Made by a program: the position numbers and the translations under genes
The notes under the pieces: model-generated
Told to the model about the DNA's origin: nothing
The model's database searches: none
What the model saw: only the letters and a program-made list of their open reading frames with translations
Shown here: one piece after another, positions 20,098 to 30,407 of the stretch
How the letters are laid out: each line of letters opens with the position of its first letter
Position numbering within the stretch: the first letter of the stretch is position 1
DNA from: Maribacter vaceletii
Lineage (GTDB): Bacteria; Bacteroidota; Bacteroidia; Flavobacteriales; Flavobacteriaceae
Assembly: GCF_003634105.1 (NCBI RefSeq)
Contig: NZ_RBIQ01000007.1
Coordinates: forward strand, 186,001-250,000
DNA: 64,000 nucleotides
Reading direction: 5' to 3'

Positions 20098-20628
20098 TTA
20101 ATGACTGTTTTTTTCTGATATATTAATTTCAACGGCTCCACTCTCTGCTAACAAATCTCTTAACTCTGATTCATTTTCATGAATCTCTATTTCCATTAAG
20201 AAAAGATCGTCTGTTGTTCTAACATCTGGATTTTCAGCTTTCTTAAATGGCCATAATCTACTTCTTAAATAAAAAGTAATTACCATTAAGTGAGCTGCAA
20301 AAAACACAGTAAGTTCAAACATTATAGGCACAAAAGCCGGCATATTTTCAATATAACTAAAGCTTGGCTTTCCACCAATATCTTGTGGCCAATCTTCAAT
20401 CATTATAAAATTCATCATTAAGGTTGCAACAGAAATACCAACACAACCATATAAAAAAGCTGTAATAGCCAATCTTGTAGGTTCTAAGCCCATAGCCTTA
20501 TCTAAACCATGAACCGGAAAAGGACAAAACACTTCTTCTATATGATGCTTAGCTGCCTTAACTTTCTTGACTGCATGCATTAGCACTTCATCATCATTAT
20601 AATAAGCATGTATAACTTTAGATGCCAT
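20098..20628 (-). CDS. actD: Alternative complex III subunit ActD (DUF3341)
   Basis: 176 residues. The DUF3341 pattern is clear: an N-terminal soluble part with YNDDEVLMHAVKKVKAAKHH and the conserved EVFCPFPVHGLDKAMGL, then two membrane helices (about residues 56-78 and 102-122) and a charged C-terminus ending in the ESGAVEINI segment, which in homologues gives the signature for a short strand. ActD is a structural, cofactor-free subunit that packs against the two NrfD-type subunits. It lies four bases after actC. Confidence 0.94.
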   Translation of the reverse strand: MASKVIHAYYNDDEVLMHAVKKVKAAKHHIEEVFCPFPVHGLDKAMGLEPTRLAITAFLYGCVGISVATLMMNFIMIEDWPQDIGGKPSFSYIENMPAFVPIMFELTVFFAAHLMVITFYLRSRLWPFKKAENPDVRTTDDLFLMEIEIHENESELRDLLAESGAVEINISEKNSH

Positions 20629-20632
20629 ATTC

Positions 20633-22369
20633 TTATTTATTTGAATTTAATTTATTGGCTTGACCCGCCCAATCATCTCTTTGTGCTCTACCTGGAAATG
20701 AACCTGTGATAGAATCTAATAGATTATATTCCTTTTCTGTCATTTTACCAACTTGCGCAAAAGTATATATCCCAATTTGGTTTAATGTAACTTCCATTTT
20801 TGGTCCAATACCTTTAACTTTTTTCAAATCATCAGCAGTATCCGTATCCGCATTAAAAGCCCCTAGAGTTCCTAGTAAATCAGAAACATCCTTTTCATTT
20901 GGCTCTAAAACCTCCGCAACTTCTTCAGCAACAACCTCAGAAACATTATTACCTACAAGAGGCCTAGTTATCTCATATGTTGGTAAACCAGCATCTCTAA
21001 GTTTTTTATACTTTTCTCCAGAAGATTTTAAAATAGATTTAACTTCTGCTTGTGCTATTACTGGGAAAGTTCTAGCATACAATAAGAATAACACAAAGAA
21101 AAATCCAATAGTACCTATAAATATTCCAATATCTACAAACGTAGGAGAGAACATTGTCCATGAAGAAGGTAAATAATCTCTATGCAATGATGTTACAATA
21201 ATTACAAATCTTTCAAACCACATTCCTATGTTTACAACAATAGAAATAAAGAAAGAGAACATAATACTAGTTCTTAACTTCTTAAACCACATAAATTGCG
21301 GAGAAAAAACATTGCAAGTCATCATTGACCAATATGCCCACCAGTAAGGTCCTGTTGCTCTATTTAAGAATGCATACTGCTCATACTCTACACCTGAATA
21401 CCAAGCCATAAATAGCTCCGTTATATATGCACAACCTACAATAGAACCTGTTAACATAATTACTATGTTCATAAGTTCAATATGCTGTACTGTAATATAC
21501 GCTTCTAAGTGACATACTTTTCTCATAATGATTAACAAGGTGTTTACCATTGCAAATCCGGAGAAAATTGCTCCTGCCACAAAGTATGGAGGAAATATAG
21601 TTGTATGCCATCCTGGTATTACCGAGGTTGCAAAATCAAAAGATACAATTGTATGTACAGAAAGTACTAAAGGTGTAGCTAAACCTGCTAAAACCAAAGA
21701 CACCTCTTCAAAACGTTGCCAATCTTTAGCACGACCACTCCAACCAAAACTTAACAGACCATATATTTTCTTTTGGAATGGCAAAATAGCTCTATCTCTA
21801 AGCATTGCAAAATCTGGCAATAAACCTGTCCACCAGAATACTAATGATACAGATAAATAGGTAGAAATTGCAAATACATCCCAAAGTAAAGGCGAATTAA
21901 AGTTTACCCATAAAGAACCAAATTGATTTGGTATAGGTAACACCCAATATGCTAACCATGGACGACCCATGTGGATAATAGGAAATAAACCTGCCTGAAC
22001 AACCGAGAAGATTGTCATTGCTTCTGCAGAACGGTTAATTGCCATTCTCCATTTCTGTCTAAAAAGTAATAGTACTGCTGAAATTAATGTTCCTGCATGA
22101 CCAATACCTACCCACCAAACAAAGTTAGTAATATCCCATGCCCAGTTAACAGACTTATTAAGTCCCCAAGTTCCAATACCCGTAGAAATGGTATAAATGA
22201 TACAACCTAATCCCCAAAGGAATGCTACCAATGCAATGGAAAAAACAATCCACCAATGCTTATTAGCTCTTCCTTCTACAGGAGCAGCAATATCCACTGT
22301 TACATCATGGTAACCTTTATCACCAACAACTAGGGCTTTTCTTATAGGTGCTTCGTAATGCGACGCCAT
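20633..22369 (-). CDS. actC: Alternative complex III subunit ActC (NrfD-like) with helix-hairpin-helix C-terminal tail
   Basis: 578 residues. The first 480 form the ten-helix NrfD-like quinol-binding subunit (NFVWWVGIGHAGTLISAVLL near residue 85, FPIIHMGRPWLAYWVLPIPN, GPYWWAYWSMMTCNVFSPQF). After an acidic linker, the last 65-70 residues form an extra domain with DDLKKVKGIGPKMEVTLNQI and a tail containing FPGRAQRDDWAGQA. This resembles the helix-hairpin-helix domain (COG3743/DUF4332-like) that is appended to varied proteins. The same domain type closes ribosomal protein S2 in this window. The tail is presumably soluble; its function is unknown. The gene lies between actB (35 bases) and actD (4 bases). 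Confidence 0.94.
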   Translation of the reverse strand: MASHYEAPIRKALVVGDKGYHDVTVDIAAPVEGRANKHWWIVFSIALVAFLWGLGCIIYTISTGIGTWGLNKSVNWAWDITNFVWWVGIGHAGTLISAVLLLFRQKWRMAINRSAEAMTIFSVVQAGLFPIIHMGRPWLAYWVLPIPNQFGSLWVNFNSPLLWDVFAISTYLSVSLVFWWTGLLPDFAMLRDRAILPFQKKIYGLLSFGWSGRAKDWQRFEEVSLVLAGLATPLVLSVHTIVSFDFATSVIPGWHTTIFPPYFVAGAIFSGFAMVNTLLIIMRKVCHLEAYITVQHIELMNIVIMLTGSIVGCAYITELFMAWYSGVEYEQYAFLNRATGPYWWAYWSMMTCNVFSPQFMWFKKLRTSIMFSFFISIVVNIGMWFERFVIIVTSLHRDYLPSSWTMFSPTFVDIGIFIGTIGFFFVLFLLYARTFPVIAQAEVKSILKSSGEKYKKLRDAGLPTYEITRPLVGNNVSEVVAEEVAEVLEPNEKDVSDLLGTLGAFNADTDTADDLKKVKGIGPKMEVTLNQIGIYTFAQVGKMTEKEYNLLDSITGSFPGRAQRDDWAGQANKLNSNK

Positions 22370-22404
22370 AGACTTTAATTATAGTTACTTTCTTATTTGT
22401 TTGA

Positions 22405-25400
22405 TTATGCTTCGTTTGTATTTCTTACCTGTACATGGTAAAATACGTTTGGCTTAGTTCCCACGTGTTCCAATAAGTGATACATACGATCACTTTCTTT
22501 TAAATGAGCCACTTTACTCTCCTTATCATTAACATCTCCAAAGACAATTGCCCCATCTCCACATGCCAAAGAACAAGCTGTTTGGAATTCTCCATCTTTA
22601 ATAACACGTCCATCTCTCTTAGCATCTAGAATAGTTTTTTGTGTTTTTTGAATACACATAGAACATTTTTCTATAACACCTCTAGATCTAACATTAACAT
22701 CAGGGTTAAGAACCATCTTACCTAAGTCATTATTCATATGATAATCGAACTCATCATTGTTGTTATACAAGAACCAGTTAAATCTTCTCACTTTATAAGG
22801 ACAGTTGTTTGCACAATACCTTGTACCAACACATCTGTTATATGCCATTTGATTTTGACCTTGACGACCATGCGATGTTGCAGCAACAGGGCAAACAGTC
22901 TCACAAGGAGCATGATTACAGTGCTGACACATTACTGGTTGAAAAGCTACTTGCGGATTAGCAGAAGGATCCTCTAACTCTCCAAAACCTCCTAAAGAGC
23001 CTTTTTCACCCCAAAGGCCATCAAATTCTTCTTTCTTAGTATCATCTGCCTCAAAACTTTCTTCTGATGAATAATATCTATCAATACGCAACCAATGCAT
23101 ATCTCTAGATTTACGCACCTCTTGTTTACCAACAACAGGAACATTATTTTCAGCATGACACGCAATTACACAAGCACCACAACCGGTACAAGCATTCAAA
23201 TCTATAGACATATTAAAATGATGCCCAATAGACCTATCAAAACTATCCCATAAATCTACAGATGTAGCAGGAACCTCTTGGTGATCCAGCGATACCACTG
23301 GCTGAGGATTCCATTCTTTATGATTTTTAGTATTAAAAATTTCTAAGCTAGTTTCCTTAATAATATCCCCTCTTCCCATAAGTGTTTTATGCAACTGCAC
23401 ACAAGCAAACTCATGATTACCAGCAGCTTTTTCAATAGCTACCGACTGTATATTATTAAATCCTTGATACAAAGCAAAAGCATTAACTCCCGTCTGCATC
23501 TCTTCTTTTAATCCTACTTTTTTACCGTACCCTAATGAAAGACCAATAGACTTATTTGCCTGTCCCGGCTGTACAACAACAGGAACTCTATCAATAGCAA
23601 CACCGTTAACTGTTACTTTTGCATAGCTACCATCCATACCTCCATTAGCAACATTATGATTTTCTAAACCTAAGGCCTCAGCATCCGCTTTAGAAATAGT
23701 AATATAATTATCCCAAGAAACTCTTGTAATTGGATCTGGAAACTCCTGTAACCAAGGGTTACTAGCCTGCTGTCCATCACCCATTCCTGTTTTTGAATAT
23801 AGTGTTAATTCATAATCACCTCCACTAGTTGCATTAGACAAACTTCTAACTGCAGAGGATATTCCAAAAACATCTACTTCTTCTTCCCCTTCTACAATCG
23901 CAGTAGGAACAATAAGTTCTTCTATATTTTCAACAACAAAAACACCATCATGCAAAGCCTTACTCCAATCGCTTCCATTTAAAACAGCAGAAGTCCAAGT
24001 CTCCTTTATAAAGTCATAATAAGCAACATCATTACCCACCCACTTTAATAAAGAACTTTGAAATTGTCTCGTATCAAACAATTCTTTTATCGCAGGTTGC
24101 GTTAAACTATAATATCCTTTTTTAATCTCAACATCACCCCAAGATTCCAGGTAATGATTTGAAGCAGCTGTATATGTAGCCAACTCCGTAGTTTCATTCC
24201 AATTTGTAGAAAAAGCAACTGATAACGAAACTTTCTCTAAACCAGATTTAAAATCAGCCGCATTAGGCAAAGAATACATAGGATTAACCCCATCCATTAC
24301 CAAAACACCAACTTTTCCTGCATTCATATCAGATAGTAAAGCATTAACAGCTTTAACACTTCCCTGCCTTATATACTTAGGAGCTACAGCATCATATGCC
24401 TTACTCTGTAACATCTCATTAATAGCAAGAACAACCGCTTGCGCATTAACATCATCCAAACCTGTTACTACAACAGATCCTTTTTTGTTCTTTTTAATTG
24501 CAGAAGCAATACTATCTACTGCCTGTTCAGCATAAGCAGGAATTTCCCCACTTGCAGAAGACCCAGACAACTTAGCATACAATTTAGCTAAAGCAACTTT
24601 CTGCTGCATTGGAGTTAAAGGAACTCTCTTATCTGCGTTTGCACCAGATAAAGACATATTAGCCTCAAACTGCACATGCTTAGACATTTTTCCATTTTTA
24701 GGAACACGTCCTTTAGAATATCCTGCATTATACCCTCCACCTTGCCAATCTCCAATAAAATCGGCTCCGAAAGAAACTATAATATCCGCTTTCTCAAAAT
24801 CATAATCTGCTAATGCTCTTTCTCCATATCTTTTCTCAAATGCATTTAAAGCTGCATCTTGAGAAATAGCATCATACACTACATGATTAATATTTGGATT
24901 AGAAGCCTTATACTGTTCTATTAATCTAGAAGTAGATGGACTAGCATAAGATTGTGTCAAAAACACTACTTGCTTTCCTGAATCTTTTAAACTATTTATT
25001 TTAGAAACAACCTCTGCATCTAATACACTCCAAGCAACAGCCTCTCCTCCTTTAGAAGGACCTTGCAATCTTGTACTATCATACAATGACAAAACAGAAG
25101 CTTGCACCCTTGCATTTGCAAAGCCACCAACCTTAGCATCTGTATTGTTCTCAATTTTAATTGGCCTACCCTCTCTTGTTTTCACCAAGATATTTGCAAA
25201 ATCAAATCCATTTGCAATAGTAGTAGCATAATAATTAGCCACACCAGGAATAATATTTTCCGGTTGCACTACATAAGGAATAGACTTAACAACAGGACCC
25301 TCACATGCCGCTAACGATGCTGCCGCTGTACTAAAACCAACATACTTTAGAAAATCTCTTCTATTCGTATTCGTTTCAGACAAATTTTCTTTATCCCCCA

Positions 25401-25515
25401 AAAAATCATCTACTGGAATTTCTTCCGCAAATTCATTTTGCTTTAAGGTCTCAACAATGGAATCGTTAGGATTTAACTCCGCTTCGCTTTTCCAATATTT
25501 TTTATTTGATGCCAT
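22405..25515 (-). CDS. actB: Alternative complex III subunit ActB (molybdopterin-like plus iron-sulfur domains)
   Basis: 1036 residues. A twin-arginine signal (TNRRDFLKYVGFSTAAASLA near residue 52) begins the exported part. Residues 60-740 resemble molybdopterin oxidoreductases, but in alternative complex III this domain has lost the cofactor. Residues 770-1020 are a ferredoxin domain with several clusters: CTGCGACVIACHAENNVP, CQHCNHAPCETVCPVAA, CVGTRYCANNCPYKVRRFNW, CSMCIQKTQ and CSLACGDGAI. ActB passes electrons from the quinol site toward the ActA hemes on the periplasmic face. It follows actA by 34 bases. Confidence 0.95.
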   Translation of the reverse strand: MASNKKYWKSEAELNPNDSIVETLKQNEFAEEIPVDDFLGDKENLSETNTNRRDFLKYVGFSTAAASLAACEGPVVKSIPYVVQPENIIPGVANYYATTIANGFDFANILVKTREGRPIKIENNTDAKVGGFANARVQASVLSLYDSTRLQGPSKGGEAVAWSVLDAEVVSKINSLKDSGKQVVFLTQSYASPSTSRLIEQYKASNPNINHVVYDAISQDAALNAFEKRYGERALADYDFEKADIIVSFGADFIGDWQGGGYNAGYSKGRVPKNGKMSKHVQFEANMSLSGANADKRVPLTPMQQKVALAKLYAKLSGSSASGEIPAYAEQAVDSIASAIKKNKKGSVVVTGLDDVNAQAVVLAINEMLQSKAYDAVAPKYIRQGSVKAVNALLSDMNAGKVGVLVMDGVNPMYSLPNAADFKSGLEKVSLSVAFSTNWNETTELATYTAASNHYLESWGDVEIKKGYYSLTQPAIKELFDTRQFQSSLLKWVGNDVAYYDFIKETWTSAVLNGSDWSKALHDGVFVVENIEELIVPTAIVEGEEEVDVFGISSAVRSLSNATSGGDYELTLYSKTGMGDGQQASNPWLQEFPDPITRVSWDNYITISKADAEALGLENHNVANGGMDGSYAKVTVNGVAIDRVPVVVQPGQANKSIGLSLGYGKKVGLKEEMQTGVNAFALYQGFNNIQSVAIEKAAGNHEFACVQLHKTLMGRGDIIKETSLEIFNTKNHKEWNPQPVVSLDHQEVPATSVDLWDSFDRSIGHHFNMSIDLNACTGCGACVIACHAENNVPVVGKQEVRKSRDMHWLRIDRYYSSEESFEADDTKKEEFDGLWGEKGSLGGFGELEDPSANPQVAFQPVMCQHCNHAPCETVCPVAATSHGRQGQNQMAYNRCVGTRYCANNCPYKVRRFNWFLYNNNDEFDYHMNNDLGKMVLNPDVNVRSRGVIEKCSMCIQKTQKTILDAKRDGRVIKDGEFQTACSLACGDGAIVFGDVNDKESKVAHLKESDRMYHLLEHVGTKPNVFYHVQVRNTNEA

Positions 25516-25549
25516 ACTTATATATGTAATTAGCTTCTTTTACTTAAGA

Positions 25550-26890
25550 TTAATAGTGACATTTTCCACATTCCAAACCACCCATTTGAGCAGCAGTAAG
25601 CTTATCCACACCATATTTTTTTGAAAGTTCTGAATGTATTTTTTCATAATAAGCATTCCCTTCCACTTTTACATTTGTTTCCCTATGACAATTCACACAC
25701 CAACCCATTGTTAATGGCGCAAATTGCTCCATGATTTCCATTTCCTCCACAGGACCGTGACATGTTTGACATTCCACTCCTGCCACACTTACGTGTTGCG
25801 AGTGATTAAAATATGCAAAATCTGGAAGATTATGTATACGAACCCACTCTACTGGTTTACTTTCTCCTGTATATTTCTGAGACTCTTCATCCCACCCAAC
25901 AGCAGCATACAACTTTTTAATTTCACCAGTATAAAATTCATTTGTATACCCATTAGCTATATCTTCCGTAGAAGGCCCCTCAGGATTACCCTTATACTCA
26001 TATATAGACTTATGACAATTCATACACACATTTAAAGCAGGAATACCTGACGTCTTAGAAACTCTTGCCGAAGAGTGACAATATTTACACTCTATTTTAT
26101 TATCTCCAGCATGCACTTTATGCGAATAATGTATTGGCTGTATTGGAGCATAACCTTGATCAACACCTACTTGCATTAAATAACCATAGACAAAATAAGC
26201 CCCTCCTAACATCATAAAAATCACCGTTACTAAAACCAAAAATTGATTTTGAGCAAAAGCCTTCCAAATTGGTAATTTCTTTTTAGCATTCTCTTCTTCT
26301 AACTCTACACCATTTGCTTTTGCTATACGTTTTAATGTCTTATTCACTAAAAACAACATAACCACTAAAAGAGCAAACACAAAAACTAGCGCCCCTAAAA
26401 TAACATTATTAGAAATACTAGAAGACTGAGAACTTACTGCAGAAGCAGCAGTACCAGCAACAGGAACTACTGGCGCAGCAGGTGCAGCCGCAGTATACGC
26501 TAAAATATTATCAATATCAGCATTTGAAAGTGTTGGAAAAGCTGTCATCGCAGCCTTATTATACTCTGCATAAATTTTATTAGCATAAGTATCTCCAGAC
26601 TTAATAACACCAGGACTATTCTTAATCCAAGCATAAAGCCACTCCTTATCCAATCCTTCATCTTCAGATAAACGAGATTCCACTTTTTCCAAAGCAGGAC
26701 CAGTCATTTTACGAGTTAAGGAATGACAAGCAGCACAATTTTGATTAAACAATGCCTTACCTTTTACAGCATCTCCTTCTGATACAGAAGCATCATCTTG
26801 AGCTAAAAGAGAAACAGAAAAAAATAGAAAGAATACAAAACTTACTCCTAATACTTTACAAATCTGATTGCGGTATGTAACCTTTTTCAT
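25550..26890 (-). CDS. actA: Alternative complex III subunit ActA, multiheme cytochrome c
   Basis: 446 residues and six CXXCH heme sites. A signal peptide (SVSLLAQ near residue 30) precedes an N-terminal cytochrome c domain with CAACH near residue 55 and a likely Met ligand in MTGPALEKV. A Pro/Ala linker and a membrane helix (about 165-187), then a second helix near 220-240, lead to the C-terminal pentaheme domain with CKYCH, CMNCH, CQTCH, CVNCH and CGKCH, the last five residues from the end. ActA anchors the complex and relays electrons between ActB and ActE. As first gene of the operon it has a promoter candidate at 26972-27001. Confidence 0.95.
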   Translation of the reverse strand: MKKVTYRNQICKVLGVSFVFFLFFSVSLLAQDDASVSEGDAVKGKALFNQNCAACHSLTRKMTGPALEKVESRLSEDEGLDKEWLYAWIKNSPGVIKSGDTYANKIYAEYNKAAMTAFPTLSNADIDNILAYTAAAPAAPVVPVAGTAASAVSSQSSSISNNVILGALVFVFALLVVMLFLVNKTLKRIAKANGVELEEENAKKKLPIWKAFAQNQFLVLVTVIFMMLGGAYFVYGYLMQVGVDQGYAPIQPIHYSHKVHAGDNKIECKYCHSSARVSKTSGIPALNVCMNCHKSIYEYKGNPEGPSTEDIANGYTNEFYTGEIKKLYAAVGWDEESQKYTGESKPVEWVRIHNLPDFAYFNHSQHVSVAGVECQTCHGPVEEMEIMEQFAPLTMGWCVNCHRETNVKVEGNAYYEKIHSELSKKYGVDKLTAAQMGGLECGKCHY

Positions 26891-26971
26891 ATATAGAATG
26901 TTTCAATCGGTATTTGGCACGATAATGGCTTTATCATTTTAGAGCAACCATATCTTCACCTAAATCGATGG

Positions 26972-27001
26972 CAAAAATACAACATAGACTTTATTTTGAA
27001 A
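26972..27001 (-). promoter_or_regulatory. Putative promoter of the act-cox operon
   Basis: On the minus strand TTTC (27001-26998), an 18-base spacer and TATTTTTG (26979-26972) resemble the Bacteroidota housekeeping promoter TTTG-N17-23-TAnnTTTG. The -33 has one mismatch. It would give an untranslated leader of roughly 75 bases before actA. Confidence 0.6.
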
Positions 27002-27078
27002 ATGTTAAGGTATTTATAATTTGTAATTTATAACAATTCTAAATAAAGATAAAAAACACATAAATCATTTTTAAAAAT

Positions 27079-27086
27079 TACTTTTG
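27079..27086 (+). promoter_or_regulatory. Putative -7 promoter element for the SPOR-domain gene
   Basis: TACTTTTG matches TAnnTTTG, 31 bases before the ATG at 27118. No convincing -33 element is visible. Confidence 0.45.
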
Positions 27087-27117
27087 CAAAGCTACTATTT
27101 ACGCTAAACTAATCAAT

Positions 27118-27501
27118 ATGAAAACATTACTAACAATTATAGCTTTTACTTCTATTACAACAGCTACATTTGGTCAAAACGATCAAATAACTATAAGTCA
27201 AGACGATAGGATTACAGAGCTTCTTAAGCTATACAAATCATCAAACTCTGATACTAACTCTAGCTCTAATTACTACAGGATTCAAGTTGGTTTTGGAAAC
27301 CACGCTAGGGCACAAAGAATAAAATCTAATGTTGAAGTAGACTTCCCAACCTTATCCTCTAAAATAGATTTTGACTCCCCAACATACAGAGTTAGATTAG
27401 GTAGATTTAAATCTAAATTAGAAGCAGAAAGAAAGTTCAAAGAAGTACGGAAAAAATATCCCGAAGCAATATTATTAAAACCAAAAAAATCGACCAAATA
27501 G
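27118..27501 (+). CDS. Small exported SPOR-domain protein
   Basis: 127 residues. A signal peptide (MKTLLTIIAFTSITTATFGQ) is followed by a short Ser/Asn-rich stretch and one SPOR-like domain (YYRIQVGFGNHARAQRIKSN, then YRVRLGRFKSKLEAERKFKE). SPOR domains bind denuded peptidoglycan strands, so a cell-envelope or septal location is likely. The Bacteroidota have many such small SPOR proteins without a known partner. The gene is monocistronic and convergent with infB, and its stop codon lies inside the loop of the terminator hairpin. Confidence 0.8.
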   Translation: MKTLLTIIAFTSITTATFGQNDQITISQDDRITELLKLYKSSNSDTNSSSNYYRIQVGFGNHARAQRIKSNVEVDFPTLSSKIDFDSPTYRVRLGRFKSKLEAERKFKEVRKKYPEAILLKPKKSTK

Positions 27502-27514
27502 GTCGATTTTTTTT
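27486..27514. terminator. Bidirectional terminator between SPOR gene and infB
   Basis: Stem AAAATCGACC (27486-27495) with GGTCGATTTT (27501-27510), loop AAATA, flanked by A-run and T-run so that it can act on both strands. The loop contains the start of the SPOR gene stop codon, and the 5' arm is made of its last codons. Confidence 0.85.
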
Positions 27515-27540
27515 ATTCTCTAAATATATTAAACTACTAC

Positions 27541-30366
27541 TTATTTAAGCTTTTTCTTAACTGCTACTTCTTGGAAAGCTTCTACTATATCTCCTTCCTT
27601 TATATCATTGTAGTTTTTAATTTGAAGACCACAATCATATCCTTTAGCAACTTCCTTAACATCATCTTTAAATCGTTTTAAAGAAGCAAACTCTCCAGTA
27701 TAAATCACTACACTATCTCTAATTAACCTAATACTAGAGTTTCTGAATATCTTACCTGTTGTAACCATACAACCGGCAATTGTTCCAATCTTAGAAATCT
27801 TAAAGGTCTCACGAATTTCCGCTGTTCCTGTAATTTCCTCTTTCATCTCTGGAGACAACATTCCTTCCATTGCATCTTTAAGATCATTTATAGCATCATA
27901 AATGATAGAATACATTCTGATATCTATTTCTTCTTTTTCTGCAACCTGCCTAGCATTACCCATTGGACGAACATTAAACCCTATAATAACGGCATCTGAT
28001 GCGGATGCAAGCAACACATCTGATTCTGTTATTGGACCAACTCCTTTATGAATAATATTTACTTGTATTTCATCAGTAGATAATTTTTGGAAAGAATCTG
28101 TTAAAGCTTCTACAGAACCATCCACATCACCCTTAAGGATAATATTAAGCTCTTTAAAGTCTCCAAGTGCAATTCTTCGACCAATTTCATCTAATGTAAT
28201 ATGTCTTTGTGTTCTTACAGACTGTTCCCTTTGTAATTGAGAACGCCTTGTAGCTATTTGTTTAGCCTCACGCTCATCTTCCAGAACATTAAACTTATCT
28301 CCAGCCTGAGGAGCACCATCTAAACCAAGAATAGATATTGGAGTTGAAGGACCAGCCGCCTTAATACTATTACCTCTTTCATCATGCATTGCTTTTATTT
28401 TACCACTAGTGGTACCCGCTAATACATAATCTCCAATTTTTAAAGTTCCGGCCTGTACTAAAATGGTAGACACATACCCTTTTCCTTTATCAAGAAAAGC
28501 TTCCACAACAGTACCATTTGCCAACTTCTTAGGATTTGCTTGTAACTCTAACAACTCCGCTTCTAATAATACTTTTTCTAAAAGCTCTTTTACTCCTGCA
28601 CCTGTTTTAGCAGAAATATCGTGAGATTGTATTTTACCCCCCCAATCTTCTACTAATAAATTCATCTGTGCAAGACCTTCTTTAATCTTATCTGGATTAG
28701 CCGTTGGCCTATCTATCTTATTTATTGCAAAAACTATTGGCACACCAGCAGCTTGTGCATGACTAATTGCCTCTTTAGTTTGCGGCATTATATCATCATC
28801 AGCAGCAACAACAATAATAGCTATATCTGTTACTTGAGCACCTCTAGCACGCATTGCCGTAAAGGCCTCGTGACCAGGAGTATCTAAAAATGCTATTTTT
28901 TGACCATTTTCCAAACTAACACCATAAGCACCTATATGCTGGGTAATACCACCACTTTCTCCTGCAATTACATTCTCCTTACGAATATAATCTAACAACG
29001 AAGTTTTACCATGATCTACATGCCCCATTACTGTAACAATAGGAGCTCTTGCTTCTAAATCTTCAGGAGCATCTACCTCTTCAACAATACTTTCCTCAAT
29101 GTCTGCAGTTATAAACTCCACTTCATAGCCAAACTCATCTGCAACAATAGATAATGTTTCCGCATCTAATCTTTGATTCATTGTAACCATCATACCTAAA
29201 GACATACATGCAGAAATAATTTCTGTTGTACTAACCTCCATCATGGTAGCAACTTCACTAGCCGTAACAAACTCTGTTACTTTTAATACTTTACTTTCCT
29301 GTTCTTGCTTCTCAAGATCTTTCTCCGTTTGTTGACGGTGTTGATCCCTTTTATCTCTTCTATACTTAGCTCCTTTGCCTTTTTTAGACTTACCTTGAAG
29401 TTTCTCTAAGGTTTCACGCACTTGTTTTTGTACATCCTCCTCTGTAGGCTCTACTTTAGCAACAGGCGTAAAACGCTTACCACCTTTATTATTATTACCT
29501 CTTGGACCTGTTCCTCTAGCTCCCGGTCTTGCCAGACCTCTATTATTAGATCCTGCCCCACCAGAATTATTACTTACAATTCTCCTTCTTCTCTTTTTCT
29601 TATCTCCTCCTGCATTAGAATCTTTAGCATCTTCTTTCTTTTTCTTTGGCTTTTGGAATTTAGATAAATCTATTTTATCACCAGTAATTTTTGGCCCACT
29701 AAGTTTTTTATACTGTGTGGTTATTTTCTCATTTTCTGGAGATGCCTCTTCTTCTTGCTCTGTAGCTTCTTTATCTTCTACCTTAGCAGCAACTTTTTCC
29801 TGCACCTCTTCTTTCTTTGGTTGGGGTTTTTCAACCTCCTTTACAACCTCAACAGGCTTTACCTCCTCTTTTACATCAAGCTTGGCTTCAGCAACCTCAA
29901 CATTTTTCTCTGGTACAGGTTCTTCCTTTACCGAAGCTTCTGGTTGTTTTTCTGGAGCCGATTTTTCTTCAACAGGCTCCACTTTTGCAACTTTCTTCTT
30001 AGGGTTTAAATCTATCTTACCAACAGTTTTAGGTCCCGAAAGTTCTACTTTAGCTTTTATGATACGCTCTGAAGCATTTCTCTTTTCCCTTACAAGTCTT
30101 CTTTCTTCTTGCTCTTGCTCTAACTGAACACGAATTGCCTCTTTCTCTTTCCTTTTCTCTTCTCCTACTTCCTTAGATGCAACTTTTTTACTCATATCCG
30201 TTTGGAATTCATCCAAAAGAACCTGGTAAACTTCATCAGAAATTTTAGTAGTAGGCCTTGCTTCTATAGAATGCCCCTTAGAACTAAGGTGATCTACCGC
30301 CCTGTCTAATGAAATATTAAGTTCACGAAGAACTTTATTAAGTCTTATTTTTGCATTATCTGCCAT
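27541..30366 (-). CDS. infB: Translation initiation factor IF-2
   Basis: 941 residues. IF-2 is the GTPase that brings initiator tRNA to the 30S subunit and drives subunit joining. The N-terminal 430 residues are a low-complexity, Lys/Glu/Pro/Val-rich region including many [11 protein letters not shown] and PEKN segments, then basic Gly/Asn-rich text, as in other Bacteroidota IF-2. The G domain begins near residue 445 with [20 protein letters not shown], followed by [19 protein letters not shown] and the NKID box. The C-terminal domains ([38 protein letters not shown]) are intact. It is last in rimP-nusA-infB, 41 bases after nusA, and meets the shared terminator. Confidence 0.97.
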   Translation of the reverse strand: MADNAKIRLNKVLRELNISLDRAVDHLSSKGHSIEARPTTKISDEVYQVLLDEFQTDMSKKVASKEVGEEKRKEKEAIRVQLEQEQEERRLVREKRNASERIIKAKVELSGPKTVGKIDLNPKKKVAKVEPVEEKSAPEKQPEASVKEEPVPEKNVEVAEAKLDVKEEVKPVEVVKEVEKPQPKKEEVQEKVAAKVEDKEATEQEEEASPENEKITTQYKKLSGPKITGDKIDLSKFQKPKKKKEDAKDSNAGGDKKKRRRRIVSNNSGGAGSNNRGLARPGARGTGPRGNNNKGGKRFTPVAKVEPTEEDVQKQVRETLEKLQGKSKKGKGAKYRRDKRDQHRQQTEKDLEKQEQESKVLKVTEFVTASEVATMMEVSTTEIISACMSLGMMVTMNQRLDAETLSIVADEFGYEVEFITADIEESIVEEVDAPEDLEARAPIVTVMGHVDHGKTSLLDYIRKENVIAGESGGITQHIGAYGVSLENGQKIAFLDTPGHEAFTAMRARGAQVTDIAIIVVAADDDIMPQTKEAISHAQAAGVPIVFAINKIDRPTANPDKIKEGLAQMNLLVEDWGGKIQSHDISAKTGAGVKELLEKVLLEAELLELQANPKKLANGTVVEAFLDKGKGYVSTILVQAGTLKIGDYVLAGTTSGKIKAMHDERGNSIKAAGPSTPISILGLDGAPQAGDKFNVLEDEREAKQIATRRSQLQREQSVRTQRHITLDEIGRRIALGDFKELNIILKGDVDGSVEALTDSFQKLSTDEIQVNIIHKGVGPITESDVLLASASDAVIIGFNVRPMGNARQVAEKEEIDIRMYSIIYDAINDLKDAMEGMLSPEMKEEITGTAEIRETFKISKIGTIAGCMVTTGKIFRNSSIRLIRDSVVIYTGEFASLKRFKDDVKEVAKGYDCGLQIKNYNDIKEGDIVEAFQEVAVKKKLK

Positions 30367-30407
30367 AAATACTGATTGCCGTTCTTAAAATTACTGCTAA
30401 TATATAG

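Noticed and set aside
22405-25515. ActB as a formate dehydrogenase or nitrate reductase
   Set aside because: The surrounding actA/C/D/E/F genes and the fused iron-sulfur domain identify alternative complex III, where the molybdopterin domain lacks its cofactor.
29422-30127. Serine-rich and aromatic plus-strand frames of 81-136 residues opposite infB
   Set aside because: They are the antisense of the Lys/Glu-rich IF-2 linker, whose codon composition avoids stops on the other strand.
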